Source of the DNA: Maylandia zebra
Lineage: Eukaryota; Chordata; Actinopteri; Cichliformes; Cichlidae
Direction: 5' to 3'
Assembly: GCF_041146795.1 (NCBI RefSeq)
Contig: NC_135177.1
Coordinates: 1,603,060-1,667,059 of the forward strand
Length of the DNA stretch: 64,000 nucleotides
In this document: in pieces, positions 21,601-32,733 of the stretch
Layout of the letters: every line of letters starts with the position of its first letter
How positions within the stretch are numbered: the first letter of the stretch is position 1
The notes under the pieces: generated by a model
Databases searched by the model: none
What the model was told of the DNA's origin: nothing
What the model saw: only the letters and a program-made list of their open reading frames with translations
Translations under genes and position numbers: made by a program

Positions 21601-23851
21601 GTTCAAGAGAAACTTAATACAATTGTTGATGTGATGAAAAATAGGCAAGAAGAGGAAAAGCGGAGGAAAGAGAGAGAGGCCCAGGAAGCAGAGAAGGTAG
21701 AACCCAGACGGGATTCATGACCATTCACTCTCTGCAGCCAAGGTTTTATTTTATTATAACAGTAGTTGCTTTCAACAGGTGGCTTTCCAGGGAACAGTGG
21801 TAACCATTGAAAACTTCCTGGCATGGAAAGCCAAGTTTGAGCTGGAAATGGCTGAACTGAGGAGAAAAAGACAGAAAGAGGAGGAGCAGGCAGGAAAACC
21901 CAAACTGACAGGTACACGGTGTTACTCAAAGACACCAAAAACTGTAAAGATGATGACGTACGTGTCCTGACTGAAGACTGTGCATCTGTCACCAGGTAAA
22001 CAGCTGTTTGAGAGAGACCACAACCTGGACACATCTGACATTCAGTTCCTTGAAGATGGTAAGGACTGTTTCTGAGTGTTGTGCTTCTTTTTGTTGTGAG
22101 GACTAAAGTCATTTATAGGACAGTGGAATCTAAACATAACACTTGTGTGGACGTCTGTGTTTGCAGGTAATCAGTAGGCACGTGATCAGTCGTGGCCATC
22201 TTTGTGATGGGCTGATGGATCCTTGTTTCATTCGGGATGGTGGTTTCGACCTCCTTCCTTCCTCTCAGTGTGCCGTGTCTGGGGTGAAACCCTCGCTTTC
22301 TTGCCTCGGTCTCAGTGGCTTCCACCTTTTCCTTTGGCCATCCTATTATCCCAGCAGTGTTGATTGCTCGGATCTCGTTCTTCCCGTTCAGCCGATCCTC
22401 GGGGCTCGCCTTATTCTCTGCGGGTATTTGGTGGTTGCAGTTTTCCGAGGTTCCTCTTTACGGCTTCCATTTTCTCGTGGGATTAAAAGATACTTATAGC
22501 TGTACTCAGTAGCTGCAATTCCCGACCAACATTTCTTTGTTACCATCTGAGTACGTTTCTCCAGTCCAAATGACATTCCGATGTCATTGCTGTAGATCCC
22601 AGCGGTGTCAGCTGACAGGTTTATCCTTCGGGAGTATGAGGTGTCTTGTCTGTCGTTACAGGGCGTTAGGTACGTGTAGCGACGGCCATGTGGTCGGCAG
22701 TTTCTGGTGGATGCTGCCCTTTGTCACAGATTCTGTTATGGACGGTATCCAGGTGTAGCAGGTAGTGGAGGGTCTCTGTTTTGGTGGCATCAGGGTTTCA
22801 GCTGTGCTTTTTGCGAATGTTGTGGTTCTGTTGGCTTCATCAGGTGGTGACCTCCAGCTTTCACTGGAGCAGTTTGCTGCTGAGTGTGAAGCAGTTGGAT
22901 TCAAAATCGGCACCTCCGTTTCCGAGACCTTCTCAGCTTGAAAGGGTGGAGTCAAACTCTGTGTCAGGGACGAGTTACTAGTAGGTCGGGGTCTCGTTTA
23001 CAAGTGAGGGCAGAGTGGAGTGTGAGAACGTCAGAAGGATTGAGCCACGGACTTCGTATCATCTTGTTTTGGTGAGGAGAGCTTAAAAGCAAAGTTGTTG
23101 ATTTACTGCGATCTTCCTTCCTGCCCTCACCTGTGCTCATGAGCTCAGCCTAGTGACCAAGACGACAAATTTGCAGATACAAGTGGCAGAAGTAAGCTTC
23201 CTCTCCTTTAGCGATAGACTGAGGAGCTCAGCTGAGAGTAGAGCCGCCAGCCACAGCGAAAGGAGTCAGTTTACGTGGTTCAGGCATCTGACGAGGAGGC
23301 GCCCCCCCCCCGACCTCCTGGGTGAAGTATTCTGGGCGTGTCCTACTTGGTGGGTGCACTCATACAGACCCAGGACTTGCTGGACAGATTATATGTCTTG
23401 GTTGGCTTGAGAACAACTCATTGTCTGCCCAGATGAGCTGAAGAGCCAGGGTGATGGAAGTCTGGGCTTCAGACCCCGGTGACCCGAACCTGGATAAGTG
23501 GCAGAAAATGGATGGAATTGTGTTTGTGTAGCTCGGGAGAAACGGGATTGGCAGCAGGCAGACACGTGAAAGAGAGAAAAAAACGTGACTTTCTAAGATC
23601 TGATTTGCTGTGTCAGAGTCACAGATCATCTGGATCTGTTGGCTCAGTCAACAACTCCCAGTCAGAGAACAGCATTTAGTAGGAATAATCTTTTTCCTGT
23701 GAAGTTTCTTCTAACCCCGTGGCTTTCTTCTTATGCAGCTGGAAACAACGTTGAAGTGGACGAGTCACTATTCCAGGACATTGAGGACTTGGATTTGGAT
23801 GAAGATGACCCAGATTTTGACCCTATAGAGATGGGTAGTGATGAAGACTAA
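18672..23851 (+). CDS. rwdd1: RWD domain-containing protein 1
   Basis: RWDD1 (DFRP2) is known to bind and stabilise the translational GTPase DRG2. Seven coding exons: 18672-18744, 19571-19636, 20316-20446, 21553-21696, 21779-21911, 21996-22058 and 23739-23851 (stop TAA), all GT-AG and in phase. They total 723 bases and 240 residues (human about 243). The start MTDYAEEQRNELEAIESIYP is the diagnostic opening of the RWD fold. The domain (about residues 1-120) continues through KFTYVDKYPDEPPLWEIYSQ and NLGMVMIFTLVTAVQEKLN. A charged helical stretch (KNRQEEEKRRKEREAQEAEK) follows, then FQGTVVTIENFLAWKAKF, then KQLFERDHNLDTSDIQFLED and an acidic tail. No key residue looks lost. Introns 1, 3 and 6 hold repeats. 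An AATAAA signal lies 300 bases past the stop. Confidence 0.97.
18865..19318. repeat. foldback inverted-repeat element in rwdd1 intron 1
   Basis: The left arm (about 18883-19005) and right arm (about 19183-19305) are near-perfect reverse complements. Both encode the same peptide string GLLQSQLTAGFQPYKQNICTTTE on opposite strands. About 180 bases of unique sequence lie between them. No transposase or target duplication was confirmed. It is probably a fish non-autonomous DNA element. Confidence 0.8.
20884..21185 (-). mobile_element. Tc1 transposon remnant in rwdd1 intron 3
   Basis: The minus strand encodes CPPRSPDLHPVEMVWDEMERRVK, the region around the catalytic Glu and C-terminus of a Tc1 transposase. 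The left edge AAGCTTGGACACACCTTCTC resembles a Tc1 terminal repeat. The N-terminal part is missing and the element is truncated. Confidence 0.75.
22140..22976. other. rwdd1 intron 6, left part, unidentified
   Basis: Open frames on both strands are fragmentary and match no family I recognise. Given the RTE tail next to it, it may be old repeat sequence, but I cannot name it. Confidence 0.35.
22977..23515 (+). mobile_element. RTE-type LINE 3' end in rwdd1 intron 6
   Basis: Broken frames give the C-terminal signature of fish RTE-like ORF2. In order: an RTE-like segment near GLVYK, a SFLSFSDRLRSS segment, then SERSQFTWFRHLTRR, then LLGEVFWACPTWW, then RPRTCWTDYMSWLAW, and a final DPGDPNLDKWQKMDG. 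The tail then merges into GGATGG. The RT active site is missing. The RTE assignment rests on memory of this C-terminal pattern. Confidence 0.65.
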
Positions 23852-24150
23852 AGGCAGAGCAGGACGGTGGAATCAAAGGCTTCAAGCATGATCAGAGGAA
23901 CATGCTGCTCTTGTCCTGGACGCCGTCTTCTGGCCATTAAGGACATGTCTGCTTTTTTTTATTTTACAAAACTCCGAATGAAAGGAGAGGAAATTGTTTA
24001 AAAACACTCAACAGTTGGTGTTTATTTCAACTGCCTCGATTAAGTCTGATAAAAATGTGTGTTCCCTCTGGGGCTTTGTCTTTAAGCTCATCCCAGTATC
24101 AGCAAGTTTCTGTCCAGTTGAAGGCACTAAACTGTCAGGTATGGCCAGAG

Positions 24151-24156
24151 AATAAA
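24151..24156 (+). terminator. rwdd1 polyadenylation signal AATAAA
   Basis: A canonical AATAAA lies 300 bases after the rwdd1 stop, in a stretch without other coding signals. It is the first such signal after the stop, so it is the likely cleavage signal. Confidence 0.6.
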
Positions 24157-24493
24157 AGTCTTGCTTTGCTGAGGTTGAAGTAACTATACTCTATTACACG
24201 TGACCGCATTTCCAGAAAAACTAGAATATTTTCCGATGTGCAGTAAAAACATTCTGTGACAATAAATCAGGTGAGCAGTTCTTTACGTGACCAAAGTAAG
24301 ATTTTAGTAGTTGGACTGACCAACTCCAAATTTGAATTTGATGGCTGTAACACTGTGGGAAAGTTGGGCATGTTTAGCAGTTTCTTACATCAGTTTTCCT
24401 TCAAATAATTTAATTTAGAAGTGAGTCTAAGATGTGTAGCAGTGGTTAGCATTGTTGCTTCAATGGATAAGGTCCTGGGCCGGAGCCTTTCTG

Positions 24494-24496
<3 letters not shown>

Positions 24497-24538
<42 letters not shown>
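24497..24538. repeat. (AC)21 microsatellite
   Basis: An uninterrupted 42-base AC dinucleotide run directly abuts the left end of a Tc1 remnant. Confidence 0.95.
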
Positions 24539-24540
<2 letters not shown>

Positions 24541-25320
24541 CCGATTAAAAAGTTTTGAACAGCCCAATTTTTCCAGTTATTTATTGCAATTCAAGTTTAA
24601 GTCCACTAAATGTCTTGAAATAGAACAAACAAGTGGTGAACTGCCAGGTTAAAATAAAAGATACCCAAAAGTGAAAAATAATGTACATTTCAGAATTATA
24701 CAAAAAGGTCTTTTTCAGGGAACACAACATGGGTTAACAATTTAAAGCTGCTCTGCAGCAATTGAGACTCAGGTTAGTGCTACTAATTCCTGCAGGTACA
24801 GCCCCTCTGTGTGCTGGGCACACTGTGGTACCAGACCCTCGTGAGCATCAGTTGAACATTATTGTACTGCAGAAAGTAGCGTGTTGGTACAGAAATGGTG
24901 ACAACAAGACGATTAACAATGGAAGAGAGACAGACCATCATAACACTTCAAATGTAGGTGTGTCCTACAGAGAAACTGCAAAGAGTGAGTCCAGTTTCCT
25001 TCATCATCCAAAGGCTCAGAAACAAACTGTGACAGGAGGGGGTCTGCAGACCCAAAGACACGACTGTATCAGTTACAGTGTGATGGCGGCTCACAGGACA
25101 ACAGCTTCAAGCAGCTTAATCGTGGTTGTAGTGAGAAGTCTCAGTTTCAGCTGTGAAGAGAAGACTTCCTGCTGCAGGTTTGACAGGACGAGCTGCAGCA
25201 ACATCACAATAAGACAAAGAGGCTTGGCTGGGCCATAAACTCCACCACTGGACTACTGCAGACTGGAAGAAGGTCTTATGGACTGATGGATCAGAATTTG
25301 GAATCTTTGGTTAAGTGTTA
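24541..25320 (+). mobile_element. Tc1 transposon remnant, plus strand
   Basis: The left terminal-repeat-like sequence AAAAAGTTTTGAACAGCCC begins near 24548. Broken transposase frames follow: LTMEERQTIITLQM and SYRETAK in the N-terminal helix-turn-helix, later AINSTTGLLQTGRRSYGLMDQ around the first catalytic Asp region. No right terminal repeat was found, so it is truncated. Confidence 0.65.
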
Positions 25321-25489
25321 TCAAACACAGAGGTGATCACTGAGCAGCTACGTGGTTTCACTCCATATGTGACGTTTCCTTTGACAGTGTTGATGAAGAC
25401 TGAAGGTGTTGCACTGTCTCTTTAGACAAGAACTGTGTGTATGACAAGGTTCCTATATAGTACATTTCTGGTGTACTTGACCCCAAGTA

Positions 25490-25640
25490 TTTTATTCAAG
25501 GTCTCATTCACAGCATTTACTTACACATTCACACTACAATGAATGCATTGGGAGCAGCACGGGTTTAGTCTCTTGCCCAAGGATACTTTGGCATACAGTT
25601 TGTATGGAGATGAGTGTTTTTTGGTGATTGGTGACAGAAG
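25490..25640 (+). repeat. interspersed repeat with TTGCCCAAGGATAC core
   Basis: The block with a CATTCACA-type start and CTTGCCCAAGGATACTTTGG resembles the repeat at 62930-63120. This is a common fish dispersed repeat whose family I cannot name with certainty. Confidence 0.5.
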
Positions 25641-25779
25641 GGTGGCAACAAGGAAAGTCCACAAGTGGACATATTACACAAAGGATGTTGAAGCTACCAG
25701 GTGGAAGGAAAAGAGGAAGACCTCAGAAGAGTTTTTGAATGTAATGGGACATACAGAGGGCATATGTGACGGATGCTAA

Positions 25780-26520
25780 TGATGGAGTTAGATGGAGGCA
25801 GGTGATCCAATACGGCAACCCCTTAAAGGAGCAGCTGAAAGATGAAGACTGTTCTGAGTAACCAGTTTCTCAGTTTTTCTCATTGCTTCTCTCCGTACAT
25901 ATTCAAAATGTTTACCATTTGATGTAGCTGTCCCTCTCAGTCAGATGGGTGTCTGCAGTGCTTTTCCCAGCTCTTTGGGTGTGGACATCTATTAAAGACT
26001 ACAGAGAAACCATGGTGGGATCATCAGCTGACGGATGGTGACGAGGTGAGGTGATCGTCCTGGTTATACTAAAGTTAAAGACAAAAAGTCAAAATGATTG
26101 ATCATCCATGCTGTCACATAGACTCAGATCTGCACGGCTTCTGTTTTAAACACTGTAGTCAGCTGCAGAAAGAGGACATGAGATTTTCTCTGACAGCATT
26201 CAATACAACCTGATGTAAGGTCAAAGGTCGTCACTTGATGATGAAATAAAAACTTGAGCAAGGAATTCTTTCACACTGGGTCTTGCCAATAGTGTGTTAC
26301 TTACCATAAAGTAATTCAGAGTCAGTCATATCTGAGTAATGACATTGTAATGTATATACATTGTTACTGTATAGCTTTCTACAGGACTGAAGGAGGTGCT
26401 GGTAAAGACTACGAGTCCTGCTTGATCCCTGCGCCGAGATCTGGTACAGGACAGCTGTGATGATGCATCCAGGAGACGCAGCTCGGTCCTGATGGTCTTC
26501 TCATTAGTGCTTTTCCAGGG
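25780..26520. other. intergenic, nothing recognised
   Basis: No supported exon or repeat boundary is visible before the Rex1 copy on its right. Confidence 0.4.
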
Positions 26521-26539
26521 TGAATGTTGATGATGATAA

Positions 26540-27794
26540 TATCATCATATATATTTAATCTCGGTAATATTCAACACTATTCTTCCCTCGGTTCTAAAGG
26601 ACAAGCTGGTGAACTCTGGAGTGGACCATCACCTCACTACCTGGATCCTGGACTACCTCACCGACCGACCACAGTATGTGAGGACTCAGGGCTGTGTGTC
26701 GGACAGGGTCGTCTGCAGTACGGGGGCCCCACAGGGAACGGTTCTGGCTCCGTTCCTCTTCACCATCTACACTGCAGACTTCTCCCACAATTCCACCCAG
26801 TGCTTCCTGCAGAAGTTCTCTGATGACTCTGCAATAGTCGGCCTCATCACTGATGGGGACGACAAGGAGTACAGAGGACTGACCCAAGACTTTGTGGACT
26901 GGTGCCAGCTGAACTACCTCCAGATCAACGCCAGTAAAACCAAGGAGCTGGTGGTAGACTTCCGCAGGCACAAGCATTCTCCACTGCAACCACTGAACAT
27001 CCAAGGTATGGACATTGAGGCTGTGGACAGCTACAGGTACCTTGGTGTTCATCTGAACAACAGACTGGACTGGACTCATAACTCAGACGCCCTCTACAGG
27101 AAAGGGCAGAGCAGGCTGTACCTGCTGCGGAGACTCAGGTCGTTTGGAGTGGAGGGCCCACTCCTGAAGACCTTCTATGACTCTGTGGTGGCTTCTGCTA
27201 TCTTTTATGGTGTGGTCTGCTGGGGCGGCAGCATCTCTGCTGGGGACAGGAAGAGACTGAACAGGGTGATCCGAAGGGCCAGCTCTGTTCTAGGATGCCC
27301 TCTGGACCCAGTGGAGGTGGTGAGTGACAGGAGAACGGCGGCTAAGCTGTCATCCCTGATGGACAACATCTCCCACCCCATGCAGCAGACTGTGACAGCA
27401 CTGAGCAGCTCCTTCAGTGGGAGACTGCGGCACCCACGGTGTGGGACGGAGAGATTTCGCAGGTCTTTCCTCCCCACTGCTGTCAGACTCCACAACAAAG
27501 ACTTTAACTGAACAAACACACACATCCACACATGTGCAATAACACTAAGTGCAATAATCCTTTCTGTCATCGTTGTATTTTTACTCAGTTGTATATAGTA
27601 TTTGTATTTGTATTCTATTTTTATCTTATTGTATATTTATTTTATTTTATTCTATTCTGTACAGTTGTGTACTGTATTTATTCTTATTGTATTCTAATTT
27701 TTGCCTCATAACTTTTGCACTGTCCACTTCCTGCTGTGACAAAACAAATTTCCCACGTGTGGGACTAATAAAGGTTATCTTATCTTATCTTATT
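26540..27794 (+). mobile_element. Rex1-type LINE, 5'-truncated, open RT frame
   Basis: An uninterrupted 300-residue frame (26609-27511) starts in the RT domain: LTTWILDYLTDRPQYVR, CSTGAPQGTVLAPFLF, then the active site FSDDSAIVG, later KTKELVVDFRR and YLGVHLNNRLDW, and a C-terminal RHPRCGTERFRRSFLPTAVRL. A 3' UTR of about 250 bases follows and ends AATAAAGG plus TTATC-type pentamer repeats (27775-27794). It lacks the endonuclease and the start of the RT. The open frame suggests a fairly recent copy. The same 3' UTR recurs at 48900-49170. Confidence 0.87.
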
Positions 27795-28211
27795 CTGGGT
27801 ATTTATATTTGAGCTATTTCTTCTATTTTGTAGCTTTGTTACATAATGTATTATTTGATTTAGTTCAGGCTGTTGCTGTTCTTATTGTGTTGAATGAAAT
27901 GAAAAGAACAAATTACACTTGTATGAAACCTGCTGCTGCTGTGTTTTTAAATCTAACGAGCTGTAGAGTGCTCATGGATCTAAAACTTTAAATCTTCAGT
28001 TTTATATCATCTTCAGTCTTGTCTCAAGTACAACGTTTAATTTCCAGGTAATTCTTTAACAGTACTCTGTGGAGTGTGCAGCTCATGTCATCTCTGTCTA
28101 AGGGAGAGTGCTGAAGCATTCAAACATAGACTATTAGAGTAGCACAGGTGTGTAGCATTGCTATCTAATTAACAACAGGGATACAGAGTGAGTGATTCTT
28201 ATAGTATCAAG

Positions 28212-28752
28212 TGTTAGATTATAATATTATTTTATGCCATGTTATACCCCTAACTAAAGATTGTGAATTATTATGTAGTTTTAGTTTGCATTAGTCTCCT
28301 GAATTAGAAGAAGCTGATAACTATTGCATTCGTTAAACTGATTTGCATTACATTAGACTGCTGATTTATTGTGGATGAATGATATTGTTTTATGATGTTA
28401 TAAGAAATACTGTTTGCAGAAAGTCATCGCCTTATTTGTCTGATTAGAACAGAACAGAATATACTGGAGTTTTCTGCCCCAACTCAGCAGGAGCAGATAA
28501 ACGGGGAGCCAAGGTCGTAGCTTAGGCGCCGTGTGAGAGAAAAGCATGTGAATGTTTAGGCTTTTATGATAAGGTGGGAGAACCAGAGGCTATACGAGTT
28601 TGAGCAATGCTCCACCATTTGGAGATCTGAGGCTGTCTGCATACGGTGTCCATCTCCCACGCGTGTGTTCATTAAAATCATCGTTTGACTCAACCCGGCC
28701 GGACCAGTGTTGTTATTGTGGTTTTTCATCCCCAATATTTTGAACCTTAACA
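28212..28752. mobile_element. solo LTR, 541 bases, with CAAG target duplication
   Basis: The sequence starts TGTTAGATT and ends CCTTAACA, so its ends form the inverted pair TGTTA/TAACA. CAAG flanks it on both sides (28208-28211 and 28753-28756). ATTAAA at about 28671 could be its polyadenylation signal. No internal coding region or second LTR is near, so it looks like the product of LTR-LTR recombination. The parent family is unknown. It ends about 330 bases before the probable kpna5 first exon. Confidence 0.78.
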
Positions 28753-28894
28753 CAAGTTAACAATCAGAATCTAATCGAATGCGAAAGAAGACCCCTGGAC
28801 ACAAATCAGCGTGATGAGAATGACTAATAATGGCAGACAAGCATATTTGGGAAAAATGAGAAGAACTCTCGTCCCGTCCGCTGATCTATGATCT

Positions 28895-29163
28895 ATACCG
28901 CATCAGACACCAGGGGGCGAAAGAGACGTTTTGGCTTCATGTTTGTGGAGCTCTAGGTCGTCCATGGGGAAAAGGGGGCGGATTTGGCTCTTTCGGCTTC
29001 CCGTACTATACCGGTGGACGGAAACGGAGGTGTTGTTGACGCGCGGGGTTTGCTGGGAAAGTTTTAGTTTGACGCCATTTTGGATTAAGAAACAGAGGGA
29101 GTAGTCGAAGTTGCAGGTATTTCACAGCCGTGCGTGTTTTCAGCTACATCAGATCTTCACTGG
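28895..29163 (+). promoter_or_regulatory. probable kpna5 promoter and non-coding first exon
   Basis: CpG-richer sequence including GACGCGCGGGG, then GACGCCATTTTGG at 29071-29083, a YY1-type motif. A candidate exon ends at 29163 before GTAAGAA, a strong donor. No start codon is needed, because the kpna5 ATG lies in the next exon (acceptor CAG at 34969-34971). The link across 5.8 kb is inferred and would need transcript data. Confidence 0.5.
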
Positions 29164-29991
29164 GTAAGAATCGGGGAAGGTTATGTAATAAGGGTAGAGT
29201 TAGTAAAACCGCTGCATTGAATTTACAGCAGAGATGTTGACCACAAGTTAGCATTAGCTATCGAGTTGTCCGGGAAGCTAATTTAGGGTCTAACCAGGAA
29301 TAAGTTGGCCAAAATCCGTTTTGTTCTGTTTCACGGAGTGAGGTTAGTTCCTGCAAGCTAGTAAAACGACGTGTTACGAAATCGGATAACGTGGGTATTC
29401 ACTGTTCATGTTGTCTGTTAAATGTGTGCCTATACTCTCAGGAGTGGAGGGATTTAAGCAGTTAGGAATGACCTCCTTCCTGACCGGGAAAGCGGGTCGT
29501 GTCCACTTCCCTGATAAAGAAATATCCTAGTTTAGGAGCGGCTATCGCTGTCATTGTTTGCAACGCTTCAGTTTAGAAGAAGGTGAACGTTAGCGCTCAT
29601 CATCTGTGGAGGTCCTCTTAAGATCTCGGGTAGGAGAACTCACTTGGAGGTGGAGATTGCTGTGACCTTAAATACTCTACAGTTTTCCAGGTGGTGCTGC
29701 ATGTCTTCTCCGACTTGCTGAATATTCCCGAAACGATTCAAACTTGGTGTCGATTTAGATGGAGACGAGGTTCCGAAGGTGAAGCCGTTGTTCTAAACAG
29801 CGCTTTACTTTGGAGGTGTGGTTCGTTGTGTGGCAGTGATGTACCGTTTCTAGCACATTCTGTGGGAGACTTGGACTATTGTTCTCTAATTGCTGTTGAA
29901 TTGCTTCTGTTGTACTATTTTCTGTGGCTACAATAATAAAAAACAATAGTGCACTCTAATTTTGAAATTAAGTTAAATAATAAAGGGTTGA

Positions 29992-30057
29992 AAGTAGGAC
30001 TGCAACGATTAATGCGAATAATTTGATTATAAAATTGACTCAAATGCTTCGTTGAAT
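29992..30057. mobile_element. hAT terminal remnant
   Basis: AGGACTGCAACGATTA and the following AATAATTTGATTATAAAATTGACT resemble the end of fish hAT elements of the TAGGGCTGC type. Only one end is seen. Confidence 0.45.
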
Positions 30058-30445
30058 GCATGGCTCTGAATTATGCAGATGAAATGTTAACTTCAGTTAC
30101 AGCTCGGACGGAAGCGATACCTGCAGCAAACGGGGGTTTGAGTCTAAAGGGCGGCATTCATGTCGAGCCTTTCGTAACATTTTTTCAGATTGAAAGTGGC
30201 ATTGGGTTAATATTTAAACATATTAAAATAAAAGCTTGTTTTCGGACACTTGGTGTCGTAAGCCCCGCCCTCTGTTCAAAGATGGCCGTTCACAGTGGAC
30301 ACAGATGCCTCTTTCACTCCTCTTTCCAATCATCTGTGTTCTCTGTCCAAAATGTGAACATTGGCATCCTTGAAAGAGTGACCCTCGACCTTTAGATGAT
30401 GATGTCCAGCCCACAGAAACAAAGGTCTAGATAGTGACTATAAAA

Positions 30446-32461
30446 TCTTCTGCAGAGCTATCAAAACTCTGTATTCCAATGCTAATAAGATAAGATAAGA
30501 TAGAACTTTATTAATCCCTCGGGTGGGTTCCTCTGGGAAATTCTATTAGAATGAAAAATGGCACCACTTCTCGTTTTAGTCTTAATCGAGGTGTACGCCA
30601 AGGTTGCCCGATTAGCCCTTATCTTTTTTTACTTTGCACCCAAATTCTTGCCTCTCATATTTCGAATAGCCCTGTGAAGGGTATAAACATAGCAGACAGA
30701 GAGATTGTCATCAGTCAATTGGCAGATGATACCACAATTTTTCTTAAAAATGCCAGCCAAGTGCCAATTGCTTTACGTGTAATAGAGGATTTCTCAAAAG
30801 GGTCTGGATTGGTCCTAAACTTAAATAAATGTCAGTTACCTGTCAAAGAGTGTAATGTTCAGAGTATTTGTAATATAACAGTTAAAAATGAAGCAACATA
30901 TTTAGGTCTGATTATCTGCAAAGATCCAAAAGACAGAATTTTACTAAATTTTCCCCCAATTATTAAAAAATCTCAAACCAAATTAAATCAATGGTTGCAG
31001 AGAGATTTAAGTTTAAGAGGAAGGGTATTGCTCTCAAAAGCAGAAGGTCTGTCTCGACTGACTTATGCAGCAATTTCTCTGCATGTGGACGGCAAAACTT
31101 GTAAGGATATCGACCGAATGCTCTTCAACTTGCTCTGGAAAAACCGGACACATTACATCAGAAAAAGTGTATTGATGAATGACTATGAGCACGGTGGTCT
31201 CAATGTTTTGGATTTTACTACTCTAAACAATACATTTAAGATTAATTGGGCGAAACATTTTCTTAAAAATCCGGTATCCATTTGGAATTTTATTCCTCAC
31301 TACATTTTCTCTAAGTTTGGTGGTCTAAGTTTTATCTTAGGTTGTGATTATAATATAGATAAGCTTCCAGAAAAGCTCTCGATGTTTCACAAACAACTTC
31401 TATTAGCTTGGTCCCTTATATATAAACACAACTTTACACCCCATACATATTCAATTTGGAATAATAGGAACATAGTGTATAAAAATAAATCATTATTTTT
31501 TTCTAGGTGGGTTGAGAAACGGATTGTTTTAGTGAATCAGCTGTTTAATCCTAATGGGCAGCTCATGTCCTATTCAGAATTCTTAAACACCTATAAATTT
31601 CCAGCCACACCCAAAGAATATGCCACATTATTTGATGCAATACCTACGGGTATTATAATGCTTTTTAAAGGTATTCAACCTTGCATATCATTGTTTCTCT
31701 CCCCAACCCTTTAGATTCACACATAGGAAGAATCTGTCTAACAAACCACAGTAAAAGTAATAAGAATATCCATGCTTTGTTCCAGACAGAATCTCTAACT
31801 TTCCCACATGTGGTCTCTTATTGGAATTTCTTTGTCAGTGACATTAACTGGAAAAGAGTATGGACAATTCCTAACAAGTATCTGGTAACGAATAAAGTGA
31901 AGGAAGTCTCATTTAAAATACTGCATAAATTTTATCCTGCTAATCATTACATGACAAAGTTCAAAAGGGACATAAATGTGAGCTGTGGATTTTGTGGAAG
32001 CCATCCTGAGACTGCAGCACCTCTGGATCTGTTCATACGCTGGAACATTTTGGAAAGACTTCAGTAGATTCATTGCTGGACATCTCTACAAAGACTTTAC
32101 TGTGAAATGGGAAAATGTTGTATTTTGTTTCTTTCGAAGGCAAAAAAAAGAAGAAGTTTACTTTATAATAAACTTGTTAGTTATCTTAGCTAAATTTTAT
32201 TTTCACAAATGCAAATACAGTAACAAAAAACCTAATTTTAAACATTACTTTAATGATGTTTTATGTTACATAAAATTGATTAGTGGATCACTTAACAAAA
32301 AGGCTATGAAAACTATTACTATTTGTAGTAATTACAAATTATTTGAATGTTTGTAATTCTTTGTATTACACCCCCTGGCATATGTTAATTTTGTTCTGAT
32401 TGTATACATGTTCTGTATACTGTTTCTTAATAAAGTTTAATATTTGGAAGAAAAAAAAAAA
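30446..32461 (+). mobile_element. L1-clade LINE with 17-base target duplication
   Basis: The copy is flanked by AGATAGTGACTATAAAA at 30429-30445 and 32462-32478 and ends in a poly-A run. It is 5'-truncated. ORF2 runs 30551-31714, then shifts frame near 31700 and again near 32000. Visible motifs: GVRQGCPISPYLFLL, then the active-site region QLADDTTIFL, then SLRGRVLLSKAEGLSRLTY, then GGLNVLDF, and a C-terminal CGFCGSHPE zinc-finger remnant. The endonuclease is absent. It lies in the inferred first intron of kpna5, in the same sense. Confidence 0.9.
30484..30545 (-). mobile_element. short Rex1-type 3' tail nested in the L1
   Basis: On the minus strand this is a LINE tail: CCCAGAGGAACCCACCCG, then AATAAAG and TTATC-type pentamers. 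It interrupts the L1 frame: FCRAIKTLYSNAN continues after it as IRMKNGTTSRF. This is therefore a roughly 60-base, strongly 5'-truncated insertion into the L1. Short TA-rich flanks make the exact duplication ambiguous. Confidence 0.7.
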
Positions 32462-32733
32462 AGATAGTGACTATAAAAGCCACCGACCGAGAGCAGTCAC
32501 AGGGATCACAGCTGGTGTGTTTGACGTGTTCTTTGGTGTGCGGGGAGCTTACCACAGGCTTCATTTTGACTTTTGAGCTGGTGGAATAAATTTGTGGTAC
32601 TGCTGCCTTTTGTGGCATAGTTTTATGGCATGTTTTGAAAAATACTGCATTTTGTTCGACATCCAAACGACAGCGAGTCTCATTCCTTCGCTCATCTGAG
32701 ACTTCTGCTGTCCCTGTCCGGCAGCATAGAAAC

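Noticed and set aside
24452-24652. Open frame rich in His-Thr
   Set aside because: It is a translation of the AC microsatellite, as are the similar frames at 40444-40674, 40350-40598 and 53937-54313.
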